Assembly: GCF_001563225.1 (NCBI RefSeq)
Contig: NZ_CP014206.1
Span: 1,860,001 to 1,924,000 of the forward strand
From: Pseudodesulfovibrio indicus
Lineage (GTDB): Bacteria > Desulfobacterota > Desulfovibrionia > Desulfovibrionales > Desulfovibrionaceae
Length of the DNA: 64,000 nt
Direction of reading: 5' to 3'
Positions 9,301 through 15,854 of this stretch are shown piece after piece. Position 1 is the stretch's first letter. Each line of letters begins with the position of its first letter. Both the position numbers and the translations under genes were made by a program. A model generated the notes under the pieces. That model was not told the origin of the DNA and ran no database searches. It worked only from the letters and a program-made list of their open reading frames with translations.

Positions 9301-9841
9301 CCGGGATGGCCCCGCCGGTCGCGCCAGTGCCGCCGCCGCGCGGGATGATCCCGAAGCGCATCTCGTTGGCCAACCGCACGATGCCCTGGATTTGGGCCTC
9401 GGTCTCGGGGAAGAGCACGAGCATGGGCAGCTCCATGCGCAGGTCCGTGGCGTCCGTGGCGGACTCCACCCGGGCGTGCGGCTCGTGGCCGATGCCGTTC
9501 GCGGGCATGAAGGCGCGGAGCCGGTTGACGATGGCGTCGCGGAAGGCCTGCTCGTTGCCGTGGCGTTCCCAGAACAGCTCGATGCCCTTGGTCAGGATGG
9601 TGGCGAACTCGCGGTCCAGCATGGGCCGGGACATGTTCAGCCGCCTCTCCACGGACTTGCGGACCAGCTCCGGGTCGATGAACGGGTTGTAGCGCACCAG
9701 GAAGAGCTCCGCCGCCAGGTTGGAGGCGAGTTTCTTCACTTTTTCGGGCCAGTGCTGGAACTGCTCCATGTCCACCACGCCCAGGGCGCGGGTGATGAGC
9801 TGTTCGTCGGAAATCGAAATATGCGGGCCAAGCTGGGCCAT
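6317..9841 (-). CDS. FAD-binding and Fe-S-binding D-2-hydroxyacid (lactate/glycolate-type) dehydrogenase, 1174 aa fusion
   Basis: One polypeptide combining a GlcD/VAO-type FAD domain with a GlcF-type iron-sulfur module. FAD domain: PRGGGTGATGGAIP (near residue 170) and HMHAGDGNCHVN. Then two ferredoxin motifs, CTRCGKCKQVCP and CTACGKCQAACP, for two [4Fe-4S] clusters, and two CCG-type repeats (FPGCGASL...MCCGYP and HSACHMEW...CCGESG) typical of quinone- or heterodisulfide-linked oxidoreductases. The architecture resembles E. coli YdiJ and bacterial D-lactate dehydrogenases but is longer than YdiJ (about 1018 aa). In a sulfate reducer it probably oxidises D-lactate or D-2-hydroxyglutarate and passes electrons to the membrane pool; the substrate is inferred. 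It starts at ATG 9841 with GGAG about 10 nt upstream. Confidence 0.9.
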   Translation of the reverse strand: MAQLGPHISISDEQLITRALGVVDMEQFQHWPEKVKKLASNLAAELFLVRYNPFIDPELVRKSVERRLNMSRPMLDREFATILTKGIELFWERHGNEQAFRDAIVNRLRAFMPANGIGHEPHARVESATDATDLRMELPMLVLFPETEAQIQGIVRLANEMRFGIIPRGGGTGATGGAIPAEARCVILSLSRFKNILDINPAERTMTAQSGVITLNAIQAAAKKGLLFTVDPASKAGSSLGGNISENAGGPFAFEYGTTIDNILSYRMVRPDGSLIEVVRRDHPRHKIYPFDEAVFDIRDEKGALFDTVVLKGDEIRGQGLGKDVSNKYLGGLPGVQKEGTDGIITTATFVCHPTLAHSQVLCLEFFGRSMRNAMLVIKDVVAMRDAIREEGDLVKISALEEFGPKYVQAIEYQTKSTRYEGDPISVIIMQLDSDSREALDAACQTVLALAQPYDGVDVFAARDEREAELFWEDRHKLSAIARRTSGFKINEDVVIPMEVIPAFSDFLENLNLIYLAKIYAATLDKVEDLEGVAEKDEDIAEARVRIDAILSGKVDSRDFSDVEQEAQCRFLFLKLRDTYPKLDREIKGLWQELQQRRIVIANHMHAGDGNCHVNLPVNSNDAEMLASAHEAANTVMSKVLEMGGQVSGEHGIGITKIGFLSEEKIEALAKYRKALDPGGVFNPGKLTSRTLPSVPFTFSFNRLIHDLDGTALKDKEALMGLLKNIQTCTRCGKCKQVCPMYQPARGLMYHPRNKNIALGALIEGIYYSQIQTGEPAVELMKELRDLMDHCTACGKCQAACPVKIDSAGAALSMRSFLDSKGRSGHPLKQIVLRNLAKNPGNTLPMAAKVLSVGQSLQDKTLGMIPARWLSRIESPVVKHRSPHIDYRNLFERLHIEELGSVFKNPGADRDQTVLYFPGCGASLFSRSIGLASVYLLLKSGVNVVLPDHHMCCGYPLLASGCEEAYKTNRHRNVQEFLDLLVKTGKAGLKATTLLTACGTCRESLQTYDFSSELADPLKHYDVVQFLMERLPGVRQTEPVLYHSACHMEWTDVPKLKAPEMYRSTLAKLTGSEVSLSPGCCGESGLGAMTSPSIYNLLRERKQEQLREDLAFDRQRPIVVGCPSCKVGIKRSMLQMKLPNRVIHAVEFLAECVGGPRWQREMKEMLDRVERKGA

Positions 9842-10250
9842 GTCTTAATACTCCATAGGTGGTCGGTGAAGGGAGAGAACTAAGACCTTTTGGACCGGAT
9901 GGCAAGTTAAGGATGGGTGGCATTTTCACCGGCCCGCATCGGGAATCCGCTCGGCGGGCGGGTCGCCGGACCCTTTCGGTCGGCGGGACGTGTTGTCGGA
10001 ATTCCCCCGCCGGGCGGGGCGGAGCGACCCGCAAAAGCGCGAACCGGGTGCGGCGGGGTGTTTTTTCGAAACAAAAGCCCGGCGAATCGGTCTTGGGGTG
10101 AAGTTTGTTCGAGTCCACGCCGGTGCGGCAGAATGAACCATTGTCCCCTGTCCCGCCTAGACTTTCGATCCCTTCCGTTATACTGAACGAAAACATTTTT
10201 TTCTGGTATGGGCAGGGTTTTTTTCACATCAGCATTGAAGGGTAGAGATC
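9842..10250. other. 409-bp divergent intergenic region
   Basis: The region lies between two divergently transcribed genes. I see no credible gene in it: short frames lack ribosome sites and recognisable motifs. It is GC-rich in the middle (9940-10080), with runs of CGGCGGG type that may form weak secondary structure. The right end becomes AT-rich and holds a possible promoter for the aminotransferase. Confidence 0.6.
10158..10184 (+). promoter_or_regulatory. Possible sigma-70 promoter for the aminotransferase-serA genes
   Basis: TAGACT (10158-10163) and TATACT (10179-10184) are separated by 15 bp, about 67 bp upstream of the ATG at 10251. The -10 is five of six to consensus; the -35 is weaker and the spacer short. 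An AT-rich stretch follows. Confidence 0.4.
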
Positions 10251-11393
10251 ATGAGCAAGCCGAATTTTGCGCCTTTGAAACTGTTCATCACCGGGCCGAC
10301 CTACATCCGCCAGGATGTCAAGGAGGCGGCCCTGTTGCCCGAGTTCGGGCACCGCGATACCGAGAACGACCTGCGCTTCGCGCCCATCCGCGAGAACATG
10401 CGCAAGCTGGCCGGGTGCGGCGACGACTATGAGCCGATCCTGTGCCTGGGCTCCGGCTCCACGGCCATGGAGGCCTCGGTGCGCTCCCTGGTGGCCGACG
10501 GCGAGACCGTCCTGAACGTCTCCGTGGGCGCCTTCGGCGACCTGTACTACAACCTGGCCGCCCACAACGGGAAGAAGGCCGAGAACCTCAAGTTCGACTA
10601 CGGCCAGGCCATCGACATGAACGTGCTCGAGGACAAGATCAAGGAACTCAAGCCCGCGGTGGTCACCTTCACCCACAACGAGACCTCCACCGGCGTGACC
10701 AACGACATGAAGGCGGTCTGCGAGCTGATCCGCAAGCACGGGGCCATGCCCCTGGTGGACGGCGTGTCCATCTACGGCGGCGCGGACCTGGACCTGTCCA
10801 ACTCCGGCGCGGCCATGTACTCCACCGCCACCCAGAAGGCCCTCGGCCTGCCCGCCGGGTTCGGCATCGGTTTCGTCTCCAAGGAGGCCGAGGAAAAGGC
10901 CGCCAAGGTGACCAACAAGGGCCACCACCACGACATCACCAAGCACCTGGGCCGGGCCCGCAAGAACCAGACCCTGACCACCCCCAACTGCACCCTGGCC
11001 AACCAGATGTGGTTCCAGCTCGACCGCATCGTCAACGAGGAGGGCGTGGAGAACCGCTTCGCCCGCCACATCGAGATGCGCGGCATGGTCGAGGACTGGG
11101 CCGCCGGCCTGGACGGATTCGAGATGTTCGCCCCGGAAGGATTCCGCTCCCCCACCGTGTCCACCGTGCTCTGCCCCGCGGGCGTGACCGTGGCCCAGCT
11201 CAAGAAGGGCGTGAAGGAAGCCCTGCGCGAGGAGGGATACCTCATGGACCCCGGCTACGGAAAGCTGAACACCGCCCTTGAAGAGGCGGGCCGCAGGCTG
11301 GTCATCCGCGTGGGCCACATGGGCGACATCACGCCCGACATGCTCACCGAATACCTCGGCAAGCTCGAAGTGGAGCTGAAAAAACTCGGATAG
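10251..11393 (+). CDS. Class V aminotransferase, probable phosphoserine aminotransferase role
   Basis: 380 residues of the alanine-glyoxylate / serine-pyruvate aminotransferase family (fold type I). CLGSGSTAMEAS binds the PLP phosphate, FTHNETSTGV and PLVDGVSIYGG give the ring-stacking and Asp residues, and TQKALGLPAG carries the Schiff-base lysine. Its partner 168 bp downstream is serA, so the likely reaction is transamination of 3-phosphohydroxypyruvate to phosphoserine, with this class V enzyme standing in for classical SerC. That assignment comes from context; alanine- or serine-glyoxylate transamination remains possible. Confidence 0.88.
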   Translation: MSKPNFAPLKLFITGPTYIRQDVKEAALLPEFGHRDTENDLRFAPIRENMRKLAGCGDDYEPILCLGSGSTAMEASVRSLVADGETVLNVSVGAFGDLYYNLAAHNGKKAENLKFDYGQAIDMNVLEDKIKELKPAVVTFTHNETSTGVTNDMKAVCELIRKHGAMPLVDGVSIYGGADLDLSNSGAAMYSTATQKALGLPAGFGIGFVSKEAEEKAAKVTNKGHHHDITKHLGRARKNQTLTTPNCTLANQMWFQLDRIVNEEGVENRFARHIEMRGMVEDWAAGLDGFEMFAPEGFRSPTVSTVLCPAGVTVAQLKKGVKEALREEGYLMDPGYGKLNTALEEAGRRLVIRVGHMGDITPDMLTEYLGKLEVELKKLG

Positions 11394-11414
11394 ATTGTTG
11401 AAGAATCCATAATC

Positions 11415-11537
11415 GGAGGCTGTTCCAAAAGGGTGAGAGGCAAGGCGCGAAAAAAGTTCAAGATCGAAGCGTGCTTCCTGTACGCGAGAGTTTGAACTTT
11501 ATGAGCACGTAGCGGATCGCCGTTTTTAACAGCCTCC
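11415..11537. repeat. Nested inverted-repeat element between the aminotransferase and serA
   Basis: GGAGGCTGTT (11415-11424) is perfectly complementary to AACAGCCTCC (11528-11537). Inside, AAAGTTCAA (11453-11461) pairs with TTGAACTTT (11492-11500), and GAAGC/GCTTC at 11466-11477 forms a smaller fold. This is too long and too ordered for a simple terminator and has no U-tract. It looks like a discrete REP/MITE-like element or a structured leader for serA; no second copy was seen in this window. Confidence 0.6.
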
Positions 11538-11561
11538 CAAGCAAACTCGGGGGAAGAGAGA

Positions 11562-12746
11562 ATGCGCATACTCGCCAATGACGGCTTGGTGGATGAGGCC
11601 CAGAAATACCTGAAGAAACAGGGGTTCACCGTTGAGACGGAGAAGCGGGACGAAGACGACCTGATGAGCGAGATCGGCTCCTTCGACGCGCTCCTGGTGC
11701 GTTCGGCCACCAAGGTCACCCGCGCCCTGCTCGAGGCCGGGGTCAGGAACGGCGGCAAGCTCAAGATCGTCGGTCGCGGCGGCGTGGGCACGGACAACAT
11801 CGACCTGGAGGCGGCCAAGGAACTGGGCGTCATCGTCAAGTTCGCGCCCAACGGCAATACCAACGCCACGGCCGAGCACGCCCTGGGGCTGATGTTCGCC
11901 GTTGCCCGGCGCGTGCCGTTCGCCCACCGCACCCTGATGGGCGGCACGTGGCACAAGAAGCGGTTCGCGGGCGTGGAGCTGTTCGGCAAGACGCTCGGCA
12001 TCATCGGCTGCGGCCGCATCGGCCAGGCCCTGGCCACCAAGGCGGGGGCCATCGGCATGAAGGTCATCGGCTTCGACCTGTACCGGTCCATCGACGCTCC
12101 CCTGACCTACGTGGACACCATTCCCGAATTGCTCGCCCAGTCCGACTTCGTGTCCCTGCACTGCGGCGGCAAGGACCCGGTCATCAATGTGGAGGAATTC
12201 AAGCAGATGAAGGACTCCGCCTACCTGATCAACGCCTCGCGCGGCAAGAACGTGGCCGAGGACGCGCTCTATGAAGCGCTCAAGACGGGCCAGATCGCGG
12301 GCGCGGCGCTGGACTGCTACGAGTCCGAGCCCAAGCGCGAGGGCGAGCCCTTCGTGAACAAGCTCCAGGAGCTGGACAACATCGTCATGTCCGCCCACCT
12401 GGGCGCGTCCACCCGCAACGCGGGCATCCGCACCGGCATGGAGATCGCCGAGGTGGTCACCGGCTACCTCAAGCGCGGCGAGTACGGCAACTCCGTGAAC
12501 GTCGGCGAGACCGTCGAAGAGGAAGGCACCGAGGTTTATACCATCTTCATCACCCACGAGGACAAGCCCGGCATGTTCGGCAAGTTCGGCACCCTCATGG
12601 GCGAGATGGGCGTGAACATCCGCGAGAACAATTCCCGCAAGCTCGGCAACCAGGTGCAGACCGTGTACATGGTCCACGCCAAGCCCACGGAGGCCGTGCG
12701 CGAGGCCCTGGCGTCCATCCAGGGCGTGACCCGCGTCTCCATCTAG
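11562..12746 (+). CDS. serA: D-3-phosphoglycerate dehydrogenase
   Basis: 394 residues; catalyses NAD-dependent oxidation of 3-phosphoglycerate, the first step of serine synthesis. The NAD-binding Rossmann motif is IIGCGRIGQALA (about residues 147-158). RGGVGTDNID and the catalytic region, including the HLGAST segment, match the D-2-hydroxyacid dehydrogenase family. The last ~75 residues (YTIFITHEDKPGMFGKFGT) form an ACT domain, which mediates serine feedback in many SerA enzymes. There is no extra regulatory domain between them, so this is the short ACT-containing type. It ends just before a strong terminator. Confidence 0.95.
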   Translation: MRILANDGLVDEAQKYLKKQGFTVETEKRDEDDLMSEIGSFDALLVRSATKVTRALLEAGVRNGGKLKIVGRGGVGTDNIDLEAAKELGVIVKFAPNGNTNATAEHALGLMFAVARRVPFAHRTLMGGTWHKKRFAGVELFGKTLGIIGCGRIGQALATKAGAIGMKVIGFDLYRSIDAPLTYVDTIPELLAQSDFVSLHCGGKDPVINVEEFKQMKDSAYLINASRGKNVAEDALYEALKTGQIAGAALDCYESEPKREGEPFVNKLQELDNIVMSAHLGASTRNAGIRTGMEIAEVVTGYLKRGEYGNSVNVGETVEEEGTEVYTIFITHEDKPGMFGKFGTLMGEMGVNIRENNSRKLGNQVQTVYMVHAKPTEAVREALASIQGVTRVSI

Positions 12747-12765
12747 CTTCCGATCCTTGAACAGC

Positions 12766-12801
12766 AAAGGGGGGGCCGGGTAATCCCGGCCCCCTTTTTT
12801 T
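12766..12801 (+). terminator. Intrinsic terminator after serA
   Basis: A 10-bp perfect GC stem GGGGGCCGGG / CCCGGCCCCC (12771-12780 and 12785-12794) with a TAAT loop is followed by seven T. Confidence 0.93.
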
Positions 12802-12836
12802 GTGTCCGGGGGCGCGTCACCCGACCGTAACAATTC

Positions 12837-12842
12837 TATAAT
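12837..12842 (+). promoter_or_regulatory. Possible -10 element upstream of the chemoreceptor gene
   Basis: A perfect TATAAT lies 65 bp before the ATG at 12907, downstream of the serA terminator. No good -35 hexamer is found at 15-18 bp (the region reads CGTCAC), so an activator or another sigma factor could be needed. Confidence 0.35.
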
Positions 12843-12906
12843 GGTGCCTCTATGCCGGTATTCGTTATGCTTGTGAGAATGACTACTATGAAGATGGGAG
12901 GTCTCT

Positions 12907-15066
12907 ATGTTCAATAAACTGAAACTCAGAACCAAGCTGCTGTTGGGCTTCGGCACGGCCAGCCTGTTGCTGCTGGCCGTCGTGGTCATATACCAGTACG
13001 CCTCGTCCACGGCCATCGGGAGCTTTCACCGGCTGCTCGACGAGGAAGCGGCCATCAGCTCCCACGCGGAGCAGGCCGAGGTCTACATGTTGCAGTGCCG
13101 TCGCGACGAAAAGGACTTTCTGTTGCGCAAGGACCGTAAATACCTTGATGATTTTTCCGGGAACCTGGCCAAGGTAAATGAATACGCCGGGGCCATCGTG
13201 CCTCTGTCCCGGGCCATCGGCCAGCCCGAACTGGCGGCCAAGGCCGAGTCCATCAAGGCGTCCGCCGCGGAATACGCGGGGGCGTTCGGCGAACTGGTTT
13301 CGGCCTGGGAGCGGCGCGGTCTCGACCCCAAGTCCGGCCTCCAGGGCAAGTTCCGCGACGTGGTCCACCAGGCCGAGTCCGTGTTCACCCGCCACGAGGT
13401 CCAGGACCTGTACATCGATTTCCTGCTGCTGCGCCGCTGGGAAAAGGACTTTCACCGCACCGGCACGGACAAGTATCTCAACCGGGCGCAGGACACCATG
13501 GACCGCTTCGAGCACGACCTCGCTCTCCGGCAGAACCAGGATGAGGTCCTGGGCCGGATGGGCGAGTCCCTGGCCGCCTACCGCGCCGCGTTCAGCCGGT
13601 TCCGGGACAGTCGTTCCGAAGCCGACTACCAGGCCGTGCGCGAGGCGGCCGCCGCCATCGAGCAGCCGCTTGAATCCGTGTTCGTACCCGACGTCCAGGC
13701 CCTGCTGCTCATGGTCCGGCGCGGCGAGAAGGACTACCTGCTGCGCGGCGACGAGTCCTACGTTCGCAAGACCCACGCCGGCCTCGACAAGCTGGTCGCG
13801 GCCTTCGAGAACTCCGTGGCCGACGAGCGGTACGTCAGGGAGGCCAAGGAACTGGTCGCGGCCTACCGCGAGTCCTTCGACGCTCTGGTGGCCGAGGACG
13901 CGAACATAGCCGCCATCACCGAGCGCATGCGCAAGGCCGTGCACGCCATCGAGCCGGTGGTGGCCGAGATTTCCGCCACCGGGGAGCAGCTCAGCAAGGC
14001 GCGCGCCGTCCAGGTGGAGGCGGACGCCGGGACCCTGTCCGGCGCGGCCATGATCCTCGGCCTGCTGGCCATTGCCGCGAGCATCGCCTTTGCCGTGTTC
14101 ATCATGCGCAGCGTGCTGATGCAGCTCGGCACCGATCCCCTGGAGCTGGTCCGCGTGACCCGCGCCATCGCGGAGGGCAAGCTGGGCGTCCGGTTCGGCG
14201 GGACCATCCGGGAGGGGTCGGTCTACGGGGCCATGCTGGCCATGGTCCAAAAACTGGTGGCGGTCATCGGCGAAGTGTCCGAGGCGGCCTACAACGTCTC
14301 CTCCGGGTCGCGTGAGCTGAACTCCACGGCCGAGAGCGTGGCCCACGGCGCCAACCACCAGGCCGCGGGCGTGGAAGAGGTCTCGGCCAGCGTGGAGGAG
14401 ATCGTCTCCTCCATCCAGCAGAATTCCGAGAACGCCGCCCAGACCGAGGCCATCTCGCGCAAGGCGAGCCAGGACGCCGAAGAGGGCGGCCGGGCCGTGA
14501 GCGCCACGGTGTCGGCCATGCGCGACATCGCGGACAAGATTTCGGTCATCGAGGAGATCGCCCGGCAGACCAACCTGCTGGCCCTGAACGCGGCCATCGA
14601 GGCCGCCCGTGCGGGCGAGCAGGGCAAGGGGTTCGCCGTGGTCGCGGCGGAAGTGCGCAAGCTCGCCGAGCGCAGCGGCCAGGCCGCCGCCGAGATCAGC
14701 GAGCTGTCGGTCAACTCCGTGGCCGTGGCCGAAAGGGCCGGGACCATGCTGGAGAAGATGGTCCCGGACATCCTCAAGACCGCCGAGTTGATCCAGGAGA
14801 TCTCCGCCGCCAGCAACGAGCAGTCCGCCGGAGCATCGCAGATCAACCACGGCATCCAGGCCCTGGACACCACCATCCAGCAGAACGCCTCGGCCTCCGA
14901 GGAGCTGGCCTCCACCGCCGAGGAACTCTCCGGCCAGGCCCAGCAGATGCAGATCACCGTCAGCTTCTTCGACCTCGAAGGGGCGCAGGGCCGTCACGCC
15001 GCGCCGGCCCGGGCCTTGCCTCCGGCTTCGCCGCCAGAAAAGGAAGAGGACCTTCAGCGGTACTGA
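12907..15066 (+). CDS. Methyl-accepting chemotaxis protein with HBM-like helical sensor domain
   Basis: 719 residues. TM1 is at about 10-30 and TM2 at about 380-400, leaving an unusually long ~350-residue periplasmic sensor. The sensor is helical and carries the RRxEKDF-type motif of HBM domains three times: RRDEKDF at 65-71, RRWEKDF at 176-182 and RRGEKDY at 271-277. A HAMP-like linker follows, then the signalling domain with the conserved hairpin ([20 protein letters not shown]). The C-terminus is a flexible Pro/Ala/Glu tail ending DLQRY. GGAGG precedes ATG 12907. HBM receptors known elsewhere sense organic acids; the ligand here is unknown. Confidence 0.93.
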   Translation: MFNKLKLRTKLLLGFGTASLLLLAVVVIYQYASSTAIGSFHRLLDEEAAISSHAEQAEVYMLQCRRDEKDFLLRKDRKYLDDFSGNLAKVNEYAGAIVPLSRAIGQPELAAKAESIKASAAEYAGAFGELVSAWERRGLDPKSGLQGKFRDVVHQAESVFTRHEVQDLYIDFLLLRRWEKDFHRTGTDKYLNRAQDTMDRFEHDLALRQNQDEVLGRMGESLAAYRAAFSRFRDSRSEADYQAVREAAAAIEQPLESVFVPDVQALLLMVRRGEKDYLLRGDESYVRKTHAGLDKLVAAFENSVADERYVREAKELVAAYRESFDALVAEDANIAAITERMRKAVHAIEPVVAEISATGEQLSKARAVQVEADAGTLSGAAMILGLLAIAASIAFAVFIMRSVLMQLGTDPLELVRVTRAIAEGKLGVRFGGTIREGSVYGAMLAMVQKLVAVIGEVSEAAYNVSSGSRELNSTAESVAHGANHQAAGVEEVSASVEEIVSSIQQNSENAAQTEAISRKASQDAEEGGRAVSATVSAMRDIADKISVIEEIARQTNLLALNAAIEAARAGEQGKGFAVVAAEVRKLAERSGQAAAEISELSVNSVAVAERAGTMLEKMVPDILKTAELIQEISAASNEQSAGASQINHGIQALDTTIQQNASASEELASTAEELSGQAQQMQITVSFFDLEGAQGRHAAPARALPPASPPEKEEDLQRY

Positions 15067-15091
15067 TCCCCATCCTCTCCCGAACAACGGG

Positions 15092-15124
15092 AAAAGGCCC
15101 GGCGTGAACCGCCGGGCCTTTTTT
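15092..15124. terminator. Bidirectional intrinsic terminator
   Basis: AAAAGGCCCGGCG (15092-15104) and CGCCGGGCCTTTT (15110-15122) form a 13-bp stem with loop TGAAC, ending in a T run on + and an equivalent run on -. It serves both the chemoreceptor and the convergent DUF3298 gene. Confidence 0.93.
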
Positions 15125-15141
15125 CTCGCCGTGTTCCGGGA

Positions 15142-15843
15142 CTACAGCCCCAGCGCCCGGGCCACGTCAGGCGAAAACAGGGGGGCGAGGTCGGCGTAGG
15201 GGATGGTCACCACCTGTTCCCCGGCGGCGTAGGGGGCCACCTGGTACGGGGCGAAGAAGAAGGCCACGCCCTCGACCGTGAGCGCGAACCGCTCGAAGTT
15301 GTCCTCGATGGGTTCGAGTCCCGGGTCGAGCATGTCCTTGAGATACATCTGGCCCAGGGACGGGATCAGCGCCTTGCGGCAGGCCGCGGACACCGCCGGG
15401 AGCGCCTTTTCCGGGTCCGTGAACAGCCGGTCCAGGGGCACCTGCGAACCATCGGTCATGTCGAAGACCCAGGTCATGGGCCAGTTGTTGGGGTGCGCCC
15501 CGCCGGAATAGACCATGACGTGGAGCTTGACCGAGACGAACCGCGCGCCGGGCGAGGGCCATACCGCATAGCGGGTGATCAGTTCGTACTTGTGCGGGAA
15601 GAACTGCATGTCGTGGGCCGGGTCGAGCTTCTTGAGGTCGAAGACGGTGTTGGACACGAAGTCGCGGATGACCGGGTTGGCCTCGGTCCGGCAGAGCACC
15701 GGGTATTCCGCGTCGATGGAGAAGCCGGTGGTCTCCTCGCTGATGGTTACGGCGGTCAGGACCAGGGGGGTGCAGGGCGCTTCGGCCCGGGCGGCGGCGG
15801 AGAAAAGGAGCAGGCCGAGGACGATCGGCAGCCAGGTACGCAT
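15142..15843 (-). CDS. Exported DUF3298 (RsiV-like) domain protein
   Basis: 233 residues. A signal peptide (MRTWLPIVLGLLLFSAAARAEA) directs export. The body has the DUF3298/RsiV pattern: a beta-rich N-half with a conserved Cys (YPVLCRTEANP), then YSGGAHPNNWPMTWVFDMTDG and LDRLFTD, the signature of the C-terminal DUF3298 module. The family binds lysozyme in RsiV, but most stand-alone members have no known role. ATG 15843 is preceded by AAGGAGGCC; upstream in-frame ATGs have no ribosome site. It follows hypF after 11 bp, so the two may share a transcript. Confidence 0.82.
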   Translation of the reverse strand: MRTWLPIVLGLLLFSAAARAEAPCTPLVLTAVTISEETTGFSIDAEYPVLCRTEANPVIRDFVSNTVFDLKKLDPAHDMQFFPHKYELITRYAVWPSPGARFVSVKLHVMVYSGGAHPNNWPMTWVFDMTDGSQVPLDRLFTDPEKALPAVSAACRKALIPSLGQMYLKDMLDPGLEPIEDNFERFALTVEGVAFFFAPYQVAPYAAGEQVVTIPYADLAPLFSPDVARALGL

Positions 15844-15854
15844 GCGGGCCTCCT

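Noticed and set aside
6713..9883. A 1056-codon open frame antisense to the FAD/Fe-S dehydrogenase
   Set aside because: It is a by-product of high GC third positions; the composition is dominated by Gly, Val, His, Asp and Leu with no motif, and the - strand gene has clear cofactor sites.
11255..11536. Peptide-like reading of the serA-upstream repeat on the - strand
   Set aside because: The frame crosses the aminotransferase gene in antisense and the inverted repeat; it is best explained as a translated repeat, not a gene.
12886..15087. Long open frame antisense to the chemoreceptor
   Set aside because: Low-complexity Gly/Leu/Val/His sequence mirrors the MCP codons; no domain or ribosome site.
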